DNA of 64,000 nucleotides from Rhodobacterales bacterium 56_14_T64 (GTDB taxonomy: Bacteria > Pseudomonadota > Alphaproteobacteria > Rhodobacterales > Rhodobacteraceae). Both the position numbers and the translations under genes were made by a program. The stretch spans positions 17,486-81,485 of the forward strand of contig MAAY01000042.1 of assembly GCA_002162795.1 (NCBI GenBank). Direction: 5' to 3'. The notes beneath the pieces were generated by a model. It saw only the letters and a list, made by a program, of their open reading frames with translations, had not been told where the DNA came from and did no database searches. Positions 9,875-17,920 of this stretch are shown one piece after another. Each line of letters opens with the position of its first letter. Position 1 is the first letter of the stretch.

Positions 9875-10237
9875 ATGAATGTTTTGATTGTTGAGAGTAC
9901 CTTGGATCTTGGGGCGCTATGGAAGAGGCACCTTGAGCGGCAAGGAGCCGAGGTCACGCTGGTGGAAAACCAGGAGGCCGCCATCCTGGCGTTATACGCC
10001 GGTGACTATGATATCATTGTGTTGGATCTGGTGATCGAAGAAGGCAGTGCCCTGGCAGTGGCCGATTTTGCTAGTTATCGCCGCCCTGATGCGCGGGTGA
10101 TTTTTGTTACCAACACCAGCTTCTTTTCAGACGGCTCAATTTTTGCCCATAGCCCCAACGCCTGTGCCTATGTGCAAAGCGGCACGCCGCCAGAAGATCT
10201 GGCGGCGATGGTGGAGCATTACGCGGGCGCGCGATAG
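9875..10237 (+). CDS. Stand-alone receiver-domain protein, partly degenerate
   Basis: 120 residues with the alternating strand/helix pattern of a CheY-type receiver and no output domain. The phospho-acceptor is D51 (IIVLDLVIEEG). Two usual receiver marks are altered: the acidic pair after strand 1 is E7-S8 (VLIVES) instead of two acids, and the conserved lysine of the last strand is replaced (AYVQSG). The start ATG at 9875 begins at the first beta strand (MNVLIVES); no strong ribosome site is visible. It has no kinase partner nearby and faces the GST gene tail to tail. Phosphorylation may be weak or lost. Confidence 0.75.
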   Translation: MNVLIVESTLDLGALWKRHLERQGAEVTLVENQEAAILALYAGDYDIIVLDLVIEEGSALAVADFASYRRPDARVIFVTNTSFFSDGSIFAHSPNACAYVQSGTPPEDLAAMVEHYAGAR

Positions 10238-10252
10238 GTTTCACGCCCGGCG

Positions 10253-11227
10253 TTAGCCGCGCCCGTGTGGAGTCAGCCAATCCAATATTGGATTGGTCGG
10301 GATGATCCGAGACGGATTGATGCTGTCGTGACTGTAGTGATAATGGCGCACGATATGCTGCATACCCACTGTGTCGGCGACACCAGGCCATTGATATAGC
10401 TCGCGGACATAGGCCCATAGGTTCGGGTAGTCGATCAGCCGTTTGCGGTTACATTTGAAATGCAGGTGATAGACGGAATCGAACCGGGCCAAGGTGGTGA
10501 ACAGTCGCCAGTCTGCCTCGGTCACTTTGTCGCCCAGCAGGTACCGATGCTGGGACAGCAGATCCTCTAGCCAGTCCAGCGTGGTAAAAAGTGGCTCTAT
10601 TGCGGCGTCATAGGCCTCTTGCGAGGTCGCAAAGCCGCATTTGTAGACACCGTTGTTCAGGGTGTCGTAGATGCGCGCATTGATTGCCTCGATGGGCTCA
10701 CGCAGATCTTGCGGCCAGTAGTCATCTGTATTGCCGGTCAGATCGTTGAAGACGGAGTTCATCATGCGGATGATTTCGGAGCTTTCGTTCGACACGATGG
10801 TGTTTCGCTGTTTGTCCCATAGAATCGGCACGGTGACGCGACCGGTGAAATCTGGCACAGCCCGAGTGTAGATCTGATGCGCGTGGGTCAGACCAAACAG
10901 CGTGTCGCGGGTGGCACCGTGTTCATCGGCTTCAAAGGTCCAGCCCTCGTCCAGCATATCGGGATGTACGACGGAAACACTGATGTGATCCTGCAGCGAT
11001 TTGAGCTGGCGAAAGATCAGGGTGCGGTGGGCCCAGGGGCAGGCCAGCGAGACATAGAGATGGTAACGACCACTTTCCGCCTTGAACCCGTCACCGCCCG
11101 AGATACCCGCACTGCCGTCTGCGGTGACCCAATTGCGAAACTTGGCCTCAGCGCGTTTGAAGGCTCCACCGGTGGCACCCGTATCATACCATCGGTCGTG
11201 CCACTTTCCGTCGATCAACAGGCCCAT
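10253..11227 (-). CDS. Glutathione S-transferase family protein, glutathionyl-hydroquinone reductase-like (YqjG/ECM4 type)
   Basis: 324 residues, the length typical of Xi-class GSTs. The catalytic cysteine is in the LYVSLACPWAHRT motif, and VHPDML, GRVTVPILWDKQRNTIVSNES and the helical half with KVTEADWRLFTTLARFD and LWAYVRELYQWPGVADTV follow the family in order. These enzymes reduce glutathionyl-hydroquinones with a second glutathione in the cytoplasm. The ATG at 11227 follows GGAGCGGCAGC. Convergent with the receiver gene; single-gene unit. Confidence 0.9.
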   Translation of the reverse strand: MGLLIDGKWHDRWYDTGATGGAFKRAEAKFRNWVTADGSAGISGGDGFKAESGRYHLYVSLACPWAHRTLIFRQLKSLQDHISVSVVHPDMLDEGWTFEADEHGATRDTLFGLTHAHQIYTRAVPDFTGRVTVPILWDKQRNTIVSNESSEIIRMMNSVFNDLTGNTDDYWPQDLREPIEAINARIYDTLNNGVYKCGFATSQEAYDAAIEPLFTTLDWLEDLLSQHRYLLGDKVTEADWRLFTTLARFDSVYHLHFKCNRKRLIDYPNLWAYVRELYQWPGVADTVGMQHIVRHYHYSHDSINPSRIIPTNPILDWLTPHGRG

Positions 11228-11447
11228 GCTGCCGCTCCTAATTGTTTTCTATGGCCAAGGTAGTGCGAAAGTGTTGGCGAGCCTATTGGCGGCTGCGCGC
11301 ATTGGCTATGCGCCGGTGCACAGGCGCTGTTGTGTCGCGGCCCCTGGCATCAAATCCACGGTTTGGAAAGGATATTTTATAAAAACTTCACTTGATTTTA
11401 TTCCTTTTCATGGCACTTTCGGACTCAACACAGCAAAGGTTAGCCAG

Positions 11448-11804
11448 ATGTCGACATACCTGCCCAAAGAAGTTCAAGATGGATTGGATGCCGCCCGTTT
11501 GGTCGGGTTGAGAAAGTCGAGCCGTCTGCGGGTGCGCGTTGGTGACGAGGTGTTTCGCGTGCTGCGCATGTGGAAGGACGGATTTACCGTCGAAGAAGAA
11601 ATCACCCCAAAGCTGCGCGGTTTGATTGATCTTTATGATGGCTCAATTCACCTGTATCAGTGTCTGATTGTGGCCGCCGAGGCCGAGGGTGGCGAGATGC
11701 GTTATGACTTTAAGCGTTCCACCGCAGCCGCTGACAAAGCCCCGTTGGATTTCTACCGCGCACCGGATGCGCCGGTGGCGTTATTGGGGCATGACGCCGG
11801 TTAA
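11448..11804 (+). CDS. Conserved small cytosolic protein of unknown function
   Basis: 118 residues from the ATG in AGCCAGATG. A longer frame is open upstream but crosses the divergent GST start and carries no recognizable sequence. The region KSSRLRVRVGDEVFRVLRMWKDGFTV reads like a small beta barrel and IDLYDGSIHLYQCLIVAAEAEGGEMRYDFKR like its second half; no signal peptide or membrane segment. The layout resembles other small roseobacter proteins of unknown role. A strong terminator follows. Confidence 0.65.
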   Translation: MSTYLPKEVQDGLDAARLVGLRKSSRLRVRVGDEVFRVLRMWKDGFTVEEEITPKLRGLIDLYDGSIHLYQCLIVAAEAEGGEMRYDFKRSTAAADKAPLDFYRAPDAPVALLGHDAG

Positions 11805-11827
11805 GGTAACTGTAATTTGTATGTAAG

Positions 11828-11852
11828 AAAGGCCCCGAAATCGGGGCCTTTT
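11828..11852. terminator. Rho-independent terminator (bidirectional)
   Basis: AAAGGCCCCGA / TCGGGGCCTTT stem with a short AA-containing loop and T run; on the other strand the A run also becomes a T run. It lies between the stop at 11804 and the convergent patB stop at 11890, so it can end both. Confidence 0.85.
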
Positions 11853-11889
11853 CTATTGGTACTGTGAGAGGGCGATTCGCAGGATTTGC

Positions 11890-13062
11890 TTACTGCAGGT
11901 CCGAGAACGCGTGTTGCATGCGCTCGCAGGCCTCGATCACGCGGCTGCGTTGGGTGGCCAGGTTGAAACGTTGGAACATTTCGCCGCCTGCGCCAAAGCC
12001 GGGGCCCTGCGAGACGGCGATTTTGGCACCGTCGCGAATGCGGGTGGCAATTTCCTCGTGGCTCATCCCGGTGCCAGAGAAATCGACCCAGGCCAGATAG
12101 GTGGCTTGTAATGGCATGGATTTCAGGCCGGGGATGGCATTGATGGCCTGATCAAAGATCTGCCGGTTGCCATCAAGATGAGCGATTTGCGCATCGACCC
12201 ATTCGGCCCCTGCAGGAGAGTAGGCGGCTGTGATCATATTGATGGCCAGACTGCCGGCACCATAGTCCAGCGTGTTCAGGCGGTGCTTCATCGCGGCGCG
12301 CAACGTGTCATCAGGGATGATCATGTTGCCGGTACGCTGGCCCGCAATATTGAATGTCTTGGAGGATGCGGTCAGGGTGACAGTGCGATCGCGGGCTTCG
12401 GGTGCGGCGATATCCATCGGCACAAAGATGTTGCCGGGAAAGATCAGATCGTGGTGAATTTCGTCCGAGACAAGGATCAAATCGTTGCGGGTTGCAAAAT
12501 CAGCGACTTGGCGCAGCTCGTCAGGTGTCCAGATCCGGCCTGATGGATTCTGAGGCGAACACCAAAGCAGCAGCTTTTCCTTGCCTGTCAGGCGGCTTTG
12601 CGCATCGTCCAGATCCAATACATAGGTGTCGCCTTCGCGCTGGAGCGGGCATTCGGTCAGGGTGCGGCCGGTCTTGGCAACTTTATGGGCAAACTCGTGA
12701 TAAACCGGAGAGAAGATCACCACCCCATCACCTTCATCGCTCCAGACATCCAGCGACAGTGCGATGGCATTGCCCAATCCTTGCGAGGTGAGGATCCAGT
12801 CCTGTTCAATCGCCCAGTTGTGGCGCGTCTGCATCCACCACTGCACGGCAGAGAGATAGTCGGGGTGGTCCCAGGAGTAGCCAAAGACACTGTGATCAGC
12901 GGCCTTGCGAATTGCCTCGATCACACAGGGCGCGGTGGCATAGTCGGAATCAGCCGTCCACATCGCCAGACCATCGTCGGGGGAGACGCCATAGTAGGTC
13001 TCCATCTTGTCCCATTTCGAGCTGTGGGTGCCGCGGCGGTCGATCAAGTCGTCAAAACTCAT
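11890..13062 (-). CDS. PatB/MalY-type PLP C-S lyase (cystathionine beta-lyase family)
   Basis: 390 residues of the PatB/MalY branch of fold type I enzymes. Opening MSFDDLIDRRGTHSSKWDKM and MWTADSDYATAP are hallmarks of the branch; N172, D200 (VSDEIHHDL) and PLP lysine K235 (TASSKTFNIAG) are in place, and the GFGAGGEMFQRFNLATQ arginine should bind carboxylate. These enzymes beta-eliminate cystathionine or cysteine conjugates to thiol, pyruvate and ammonia. The ATG at 13062 has AGGAGAT upstream. Neighbouring genes do not fix the substrate; a simple aminotransferase role is possible. Confidence 0.87.
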   Translation of the reverse strand: MSFDDLIDRRGTHSSKWDKMETYYGVSPDDGLAMWTADSDYATAPCVIEAIRKAADHSVFGYSWDHPDYLSAVQWWMQTRHNWAIEQDWILTSQGLGNAIALSLDVWSDEGDGVVIFSPVYHEFAHKVAKTGRTLTECPLQREGDTYVLDLDDAQSRLTGKEKLLLWCSPQNPSGRIWTPDELRQVADFATRNDLILVSDEIHHDLIFPGNIFVPMDIAAPEARDRTVTLTASSKTFNIAGQRTGNMIIPDDTLRAAMKHRLNTLDYGAGSLAINMITAAYSPAGAEWVDAQIAHLDGNRQIFDQAINAIPGLKSMPLQATYLAWVDFSGTGMSHEEIATRIRDGAKIAVSQGPGFGAGGEMFQRFNLATQRSRVIEACERMQHAFSDLQ

Positions 13063-13160
13063 CTAGAAATCTCCTGAAATTTGAATGTGAAGCTACTGGG
13101 AAACACGGCAGGTGCAAGGGGGGCGTTGCGGCTGCTGGAGCAATGGCCTAAATCGGGAGC

Positions 13161-13679
13161 ATGAAACGTAATATACTGATCCATCCCGACCCCCGCCTGA
13201 AGAAGGTTTGCGCGCCAGTGAGTGATATCACTGACGAGTTGCGTAAGCTTGCTGATGACATGCTGGAAACCATGTATGATGCGCCGGGCATTGGTCTGGC
13301 CGCGCCGCAGCTTGGTATCACCAACCGGCTGATCGTGTTGGATTGCGTCAAGGAAGAGGGCGAAGTGGCGCGCCCTTTGGTGATGTTCAATCCGGTTGTT
13401 GTGGCCTCGTCCGACGAGACCAATATGTACGATGAAGGCTGCCTGTCGATCCCCGATCAATACGGTGAGGTGACCCGCCCCAAGGTGGTGGATGTTGAGT
13501 GGATGGATCGCGACGGCAAGGCACAACGTGAGACCTTTGATAATCTGTGGGCGACCTGCGTTCAGCACGAGATAGACCATCTGCAAGGCAAACTGTTCAT
13601 TGATTATCTGAAACCGCTGCGACGCCAGATGATCACCCGCAAGATGCAGAAACTGAAACGCGAAATGGCGCGCGGGTGA
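13161..13679 (+). CDS. def: Peptide deformylase, canonical copy
   Basis: 172 residues. All three deformylase motifs are intact: GIGLAAPQ (43-50), EGCLSIP (92-98, metal ligand C94) and QHEIDH (H136, catalytic E137, H140). It removes the formyl group from nascent N-terminal methionine at the ribosome, using a divalent metal, normally Fe2+. First gene of a def-def-def-fmt unit, so formylation and deformylation are made together. The C-terminal helix RQMITRKMQKLKREMARG is the basic tail thought to dock on the ribosome. Overlaps the next gene by 4 bp. Confidence 0.96.
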   Translation: MKRNILIHPDPRLKKVCAPVSDITDELRKLADDMLETMYDAPGIGLAAPQLGITNRLIVLDCVKEEGEVARPLVMFNPVVVASSDETNMYDEGCLSIPDQYGEVTRPKVVDVEWMDRDGKAQRETFDNLWATCVQHEIDHLQGKLFIDYLKPLRRQMITRKMQKLKREMARG

Positions 13680-14173
13680 GTGTTCGTCCGATCCTGATCT
13701 GGCCTGATGCTCGGTTGTCGCAACGCTGCGAACCGGTTGGGCCCGAGGTTCTGGATGAACTGATCGCGGATATGTTCGACACTATGTACGGCGCGCAAGG
13801 TCGGGGGCTGGCAGCTCCGCAGATTGGCGTGATGAAGCGCCTTTTTGTGATGGATTGCACTTGGAAGGAAGGTGCGAGGTCGCCGATGGTGATGATCAAC
13901 CCAACCATCATGGCTGCCGAGCGCCTTCCGGTTCCGGCTGAGGAAGGCTGTTTGTCGATTCCCGGCGTGTTGCTGTCGGTGGAACGTCCCAAGGCGGTGA
14001 CCGTGCAATGGACCGCCGCCGAGGGCGACATTCACATGGCAGATTTCGACGGGTTTGAGGCGCGTTGCATTCAGCATGAGTTTGATCATCTGAACGGTAC
14101 CGTGACATTTGACCATCTTTCGGGCGCTGAGCGCGCCAAGGCCGAGGCCGAATTTCTGGAGACACGACAATGA
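13676..14173 (+). CDS. Peptide deformylase, second paralogue
   Basis: 165 residues starting with GTG in a 4-bp GTGA overlap with the first def gene. Motif II EGCLSIP (90-96, ligand C92) and motif III QHEFDH (H134, E135, H138) are complete, so the metal site should work. Motif I reads GRGLAAPQ (42-49): the usual I/V is an arginine, next to the S1' pocket, which may change substrate choice. The basic ribosome-docking C-terminal helix is shorter and acidic (GAERAKAEAEFLETRQ). Probably active, with a different preference or partner than copy one. Confidence 0.88.
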   Translation: MSVRPILIWPDARLSQRCEPVGPEVLDELIADMFDTMYGAQGRGLAAPQIGVMKRLFVMDCTWKEGARSPMVMINPTIMAAERLPVPAEEGCLSIPGVLLSVERPKAVTVQWTAAEGDIHMADFDGFEARCIQHEFDHLNGTVTFDHLSGAERAKAEAEFLETRQ

Positions 14174-14667
14174 CTACCCGTACCTGCCTGCCGTGGCCCG
14201 ACAAGCGCCTGCGGACCAAAGCCGAAGACGTGACTGAAATCACCGACGAGATCCGTGAGATCTGGCAGGATATGGTGGATACCATGGAGGCTATGCCTGG
14301 TGTTGGGCTGGGCGCGCCGCAGATTGGTGTGATGCTGCGGCTTGCGGTTGTTGATGGATCACGTGAGCGGGGCCGCGCAGTGAAGATGGCCAACCCCGAA
14401 GTTCTGCATGCCTCGATCGAGTTGCGCGAACATTATGAGGCCAGTCCGAACTTGCCGGGGGTCTCGGCTACGGTCAAACGGCCGCGGGCGGTGACAGTGC
14501 GGTTCATGAACGAAGCGGGGCAGATTGATCGGCGCGATTTTGTTGGGGTTGAAGCCACCAGCGTGCAGCACCAGATCGATCATTTGAACGGTCGGATGTA
14601 TTTTGATCGTTTGAGCAAGGTTAAGCGCGACATGTTGTTGCGGAAGGCCAAGAAGCTAGGCGGCTGA
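14170..14667 (+). CDS. Deformylase-like protein, probably catalytically dead
   Basis: 165 residues, 4-bp ATGA overlap with the second copy. The fold is preserved along the whole length (GVGLGAPQIGVM at 44-55, MANPEVLHAS, VKRPRAVTVRFMNEAG, QHQIDHLNGRMYFDRL, basic tail KVKRDMLLRKAKK). But motif II is EASPNLP (90-96) where the family has EGCLSIP, so the cysteine ligand is serine S92, and motif III is HQIDH (134-138), so the catalytic glutamate is Q135. Both changes should remove deformylase chemistry. The frame is clean and coupled to its neighbours, so it is likely kept for another role, for example ribosome or substrate binding. Inference from motifs only. Confidence 0.85.
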   Translation: MTTRTCLPWPDKRLRTKAEDVTEITDEIREIWQDMVDTMEAMPGVGLGAPQIGVMLRLAVVDGSRERGRAVKMANPEVLHASIELREHYEASPNLPGVSATVKRPRAVTVRFMNEAGQIDRRDFVGVEATSVQHQIDHLNGRMYFDRLSKVKRDMLLRKAKKLGG

Positions 14668-14682
14668 TTGCCAGCCAGGCAT

Positions 14683-14702
14683 GGTGCGTGCCAGCACGCA
14701 CC
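14683..14702. repeat. Dispersed palindrome, copy 1
   Basis: GGTGCGTGCCAGCACGCACC: 9-bp perfect arms around CA, followed by CTACA. Read on the minus strand it matches the copy at 47095-47119 in 24 of 25 positions. It sits in the 54-bp gap before fmt and is a short mobile-type or REP-like repeat rather than a terminator (no T run). Confidence 0.65.
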
Positions 14703-14721
14703 CTACACAGGAAGCAGAGCA

Positions 14722-15627
14722 ATGCGCGTGATATTTATGGGAACGCCTGAGTTCTCGGTTCCAGTCCTTGAAGCGCTGGTTGAGGCTGGGCACGAAATTG
14801 CTGCGGTCTATTGTCAGCCACCACGTCCGGCGGGACGAGGTAAGAAGGACCGACCGACTCCGGTTCATGCCCGCGCCGTTGAGTTGGGATTGGACGTGCG
14901 TCATCCTGTGTCGCTGAAGACACCCGAGGCGCAAGGCGAGTTTGCTGCGCTGGACGCGGATATTGCGGTGGTGGTGGCCTACGGGTTGATCCTGCCACAG
15001 GTTATTCTGGATGCACCCGCCAAGGGGTGTTTGAACATCCACGCCAGCCTGTTGCCGCGTTGGCGTGGTGCTGCACCGATCCACCGCGCGATCATGGCTG
15101 GGGATGATGAGACCGGCATTTGCATCATGCAGATGGAGGCCGGGCTGGACACTGGTCCGGTGCTGTTGCGGGAAGGCACGGCCATTGGTGACGAGGAAAC
15201 CACCGCGCAACTGCATGACCGGTTGTCAGAGATGGGGGCGTCGTTGATCGTGACCGCTTTGCGCCATCTGGATGGGCTCTCGCCTGATGTGCAGCCTGAC
15301 GATGGCGTCACCTATGCCAGCAAGATCGACAAGGCTGAGGCGCGCATTGACTGGAACCGCACTGCGGTTGAGGTGGATCGGCAAATCCGCGGGTTGTCGC
15401 CATTTCCGGGGGCCTGGAGCGAGTTGGGCGGGCAGCGTGTCAAAGTGCTGGCCTCGCGTTTGGCTGAAGGGCAGGGAAACGCCGGTGAAGTGTTGGATGA
15501 AAAGCTCACCATTGCCTGTGGTTCAGGGGCTGTTGAACTGCTGCGCTTGCAACGGGCGGGTAAGGGCGCGCAGGATCGCGAAGTATTCTTGCGTGGCTTT
15601 GCGGTGAAGCCGGGCGATAGTTTCTGA
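14722..15627 (+). CDS. fmt: Methionyl-tRNA formyltransferase
   Basis: 301 residues. [16 protein letters not shown] starts the enzyme; [18 protein letters not shown] and [18 protein letters not shown] carry the folate/catalytic block and FPGAWSEL begins the C-terminal tRNA-binding barrel. An in-frame start at 14668 would add 18 unrelated residues read from a palindromic repeat; the ATG at 14722 with ACAGGAAG upstream is chosen. It formylates initiator Met-tRNA with 10-formyl-THF. Directly downstream of three deformylase genes. Confidence 0.96.
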   Translation: MRVIFMGTPEFSVPVLEALVEAGHEIAAVYCQPPRPAGRGKKDRPTPVHARAVELGLDVRHPVSLKTPEAQGEFAALDADIAVVVAYGLILPQVILDAPAKGCLNIHASLLPRWRGAAPIHRAIMAGDDETGICIMQMEAGLDTGPVLLREGTAIGDEETTAQLHDRLSEMGASLIVTALRHLDGLSPDVQPDDGVTYASKIDKAEARIDWNRTAVEVDRQIRGLSPFPGAWSELGGQRVKVLASRLAEGQGNAGEVLDEKLTIACGSGAVELLRLQRAGKGAQDREVFLRGFAVKPGDSF

Positions 15628-15640
15628 GCGGAGAGCCAAT

Positions 15641-15877
15641 ATGCTGCTGACTTTGATGGGCACCGTGGTGATTGCAGGGATTGTTGGCTATGGCGCTGAG
15701 CGATCGGGCTTTACCGCCAATGGTTATTTGCCGTCGATCATCATTTGTGTCGGTGGGGCATTTTTGTTCTATTTTGTACGGCTGATGTTTGACGTCGGGT
15801 TTCATGCGGCAGGGTGGAATGCCATTGTGTCGTCAATCGGGGCGCTGATTATTGTGCCCTTTCACTGGAAGAGGTGA
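15641..15877 (+). CDS. Small membrane protein
   Basis: 78 residues, three hydrophobic segments (MLLTLMGTVVIAGIVGYG, LPSIIICVGGAFLFYFV, AIVSSIGALIIVPFHW). The layout is like the GlsB/YeaQ/YmgE transglycosylase-associated group and it is next to a clearer member, but the glycine-rich core is weak. Starts 13 bp after fmt with GGAGAG upstream, so it is likely co-transcribed. Function unknown. Confidence 0.7.
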   Translation: MLLTLMGTVVIAGIVGYGAERSGFTANGYLPSIIICVGGAFLFYFVRLMFDVGFHAAGWNAIVSSIGALIIVPFHWKR

Positions 15878-15882
15878 CTGGG

Positions 15883-16119
15883 ATGCCAATTATTGCGCTG
15901 ATTATTATTGGAGCGGCGGCTGGATTTCTGGCGACGCGGCTGATGCGGATTGACGCAAATATAGTGACCACCGTGGTGATCGGCATGGCCGGAGCGCTGA
16001 TTGGCGGTCTGGTTCTGCGGTTTTTGTTGACGGTGATGGGGATGTTGGCCGGGTTTGTTGGGGCAGTGTTGGGAGCCTTGTTGTTGATCTGGCTGTGGCA
16101 GAACTATTTCCAGAAATAG
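15883..16119 (+). CDS. GlsB/YeaQ/YmgE-family stress membrane protein
   Basis: 78 residues with three membrane segments and the family pattern: IIGAAAGFLATRLMRIDANIV, TTVVIGMAGALIGGLVLRFL, then GFVGAVLGALLLIWLW. Members of this family are small inner-membrane proteins often induced by general stress; no reaction is known. Five bases separate it from the previous gene, which suggests a coupled pair following fmt. Confidence 0.8.
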   Translation: MPIIALIIIGAAAGFLATRLMRIDANIVTTVVIGMAGALIGGLVLRFLLTVMGMLAGFVGAVLGALLLIWLWQNYFQK

Positions 16120-16164
16120 CTTAGGGCGCGCCCGACCTTTCGGTCGTGCAGTGAGGCGAAAAAC

Positions 16165-16806
16165 TCAACTGCGCGGTGGGCGGCTTTTGTAGACCGGCAG
16201 ATGCCAACCAAACAGGATCGAGCCTGCCCGGAGCGACCAACAGACAATTGCGCAGGCGATCAAGCCGGTTAGCTCGTGCAGGCCGAGATCTTCGGTAATG
16301 CCAATTGAGTCGATAGCGACAGCCGTGAAGGCTCCGGCCATGGCGCAGGTGATATAAAGCTCGCCCTGTTTGAGCACCAAAGGAACCTCGTTACAGACCA
16401 CATCGCGCATCAATCCGCCGAGCGATCCGGTGGCCATGCCCATCAGGACCACGATGACCGGTGATTTATCCAGTTCCAGTGCAGCGCCGGTGCCAGCAGA
16501 CACTGCGACGGCGAGGGCAAAACTGTCCAGCCAGACCAGCCATTTTTGTCGGCTTTCCACTCGGTGCGCGGTGAAGAAGACCAGCACTGCGGCAGCTGAG
16601 GCGAGCAGGATATAAGTGGGCTCACCCACCCAGAACACGGGATGCCGGTCGAGCAACAGATCGCGGATCGTGCCGCCGCCGACGGCCGTTAGGCAGGCGA
16701 CAAAGGCAAAGCCGACGATATCCAACTGGGCGCGGCTGGCGACCAAAGCGCCGGTCAGCGCAAAGACGAGAACCGAGGCATAGTCTAGTAAAGTCAAAAA
16801 GCTCAT
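16165..16806 (-). CDS. TRIC-type cation channel family protein (UPF0126/YicG)
   Basis: 213 residues, seven hydrophobic segments. FALTGALVASRAQLDIVGFAF and the paired glycine/aspartate blocks LTAVGGGTIRDLLLDRHPVFW and GMATGSLGGLMRDVVCNEVPLVL are the two inverted repeats of TRIC-like channels, with the GGxxRD kinks that line the pore. Prokaryotic members conduct K+/Na+. Minus strand, 29 bp after rnhA, so possibly in the same transcript. Confidence 0.88.
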   Translation of the reverse strand: MSFLTLLDYASVLVFALTGALVASRAQLDIVGFAFVACLTAVGGGTIRDLLLDRHPVFWVGEPTYILLASAAAVLVFFTAHRVESRQKWLVWLDSFALAVAVSAGTGAALELDKSPVIVVLMGMATGSLGGLMRDVVCNEVPLVLKQGELYITCAMAGAFTAVAIDSIGITEDLGLHELTGLIACAIVCWSLRAGSILFGWHLPVYKSRPPRS

Positions 16807-16835
16807 CAGGTGATCCTATCAGAGCTTTGCAGAGG

Positions 16836-17306
16836 TCACGACTTGGATTTTTTGGGCTTGAATGGTGCCATGCCTGCGCGGGCCAGTTCATCGGCGCGTT
16901 CGTTCTCTTCGTGGCCGGCGTGACCTTTGATCCATTTCCAGGTCACATTGTGGCGGCTCTGGGCCTCGTCAATGCGTTGCCATAGATCGACGTTCTTGAC
17001 CGGTTTTCTGGCGGAGGTTTTCCAGCCGTTTTTCTTCCAGCCAAAAATCCACTGGGTGACACCGTTTTTCACATAGGCCGAATCGGTCACCACGGTCAGG
17101 GTTGAGGGGCGACTGAGGCTTTCCAGCGCATTGATTGCGGCCAGCAGCTCCATCCGGTTGTTGGTGGTATCCGGCTCGCCGCCTTTCAGCTCGCGCTCTT
17201 TGGCAATTTTGCCATCTTCATCAATGGCGCGCAGCAGCACGCCCCAGCCACCGGGGCCGGGATTACCGGAGCAGGCTCCGTCGGTATATGCGTATAGGTC
17301 AGACAT
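16836..17306 (-). CDS. rnhA: Ribonuclease HI
   Basis: 156 residues with the four acidic catalytic residues in place: D9 ([15 protein letters not shown]), E53 (NRMELLAAI), D75 ([11 protein letters not shown]) and the late aspartate in ENERADELA, plus the histidine of [10 protein letters not shown]. It cuts the RNA strand of RNA/DNA hybrids in the cytoplasm. The basic-protrusion helix ([12 protein letters not shown]) is present. Start ATG overlaps the methyltransferase stop by 8 bp. Confidence 0.96.
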   Translation of the reverse strand: MSDLYAYTDGACSGNPGPGGWGVLLRAIDEDGKIAKERELKGGEPDTTNNRMELLAAINALESLSRPSTLTVVTDSAYVKNGVTQWIFGWKKNGWKTSARKPVKNVDLWQRIDEAQSRHNVTWKWIKGHAGHEENERADELARAGMAPFKPKKSKS

Positions 17307-17898
17307 GCGCGGTCATTACTACGAAGGTATCGTCACTGCCAGCCAATCCTTTGCCATTTCCGATCCTTGAACGGGATACGGTGAAATCAGCGTCTGTCAG
17401 CAGGCTGCGCAACTCGTCTTCGCCGTAATAGGCATAGAGACGCCCCAGTTTGTCGCGGTGTTCGCCGGTGCCTATTTTTAGTCCGATGCTGAAACAGCCG
17501 CCGGCGCGCAAAGCACGGTGAATCCGTTTTAAGTGGTTGGGAAAATCGGCGCGGGGGGCATGCAACAGGCTGAAGTTGGCCCAGATGCCGTCATAGAGGT
17601 TTTCAACGGTTAAATCCTCAAAGGTGGCGACCTTGGCGTTCAGGCCGTGGTTGGCCTTGGCGAGGGCGACCATTTCTGGGGAGGCGTCGGTTGCTTCGAC
17701 AACAAGGCCATGGTCGCGCAGCCGGGCAGCCCATTGACCTGGGCCGCATCCGAGATCCAGAACCAGGCCCCCCTTGGGGACTGCAGCAAAGAAGGCGTTC
17801 AGGTCGTCCTCTTGGTTCGAGTCTTTGGTTTTGGCGAAATCGCGGGCGTAGGTTTCGGCTGCTTCGGCGTAGACCCGCATGGTTTCTGGGTCAGTCAT
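17299..17898 (-). CDS. Class I SAM-dependent methyltransferase
   Basis: 199 residues. [17 protein letters not shown] is motif I (SAM glycine loop), [15 protein letters not shown] motif II, and [19 protein letters not shown] motif IV, all in normal order for small-molecule methyltransferases (Methyltransf_25/11 type). A longer frame reaches 17973, but the ATG at 17898 after GGAGCGACC gives the proper N-terminus ([21 protein letters not shown]). Substrate unknown. Co-oriented with rnhA and the LysE gene. Confidence 0.85.
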   Translation of the reverse strand: MTDPETMRVYAEAAETYARDFAKTKDSNQEDDLNAFFAAVPKGGLVLDLGCGPGQWAARLRDHGLVVEATDASPEMVALAKANHGLNAKVATFEDLTVENLYDGIWANFSLLHAPRADFPNHLKRIHRALRAGGCFSIGLKIGTGEHRDKLGRLYAYYGEDELRSLLTDADFTVSRSRIGNGKGLAGSDDTFVVMTAHV

Positions 17899-17920
17899 GG
17901 TCGCTCCAATCAGAAAAGGG

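Noticed and set aside
16121..16164. Short GACC..GGTC hairpin after the GlsB-like gene
   Set aside because: Four to six paired bases without a T run; too weak to call a terminator.
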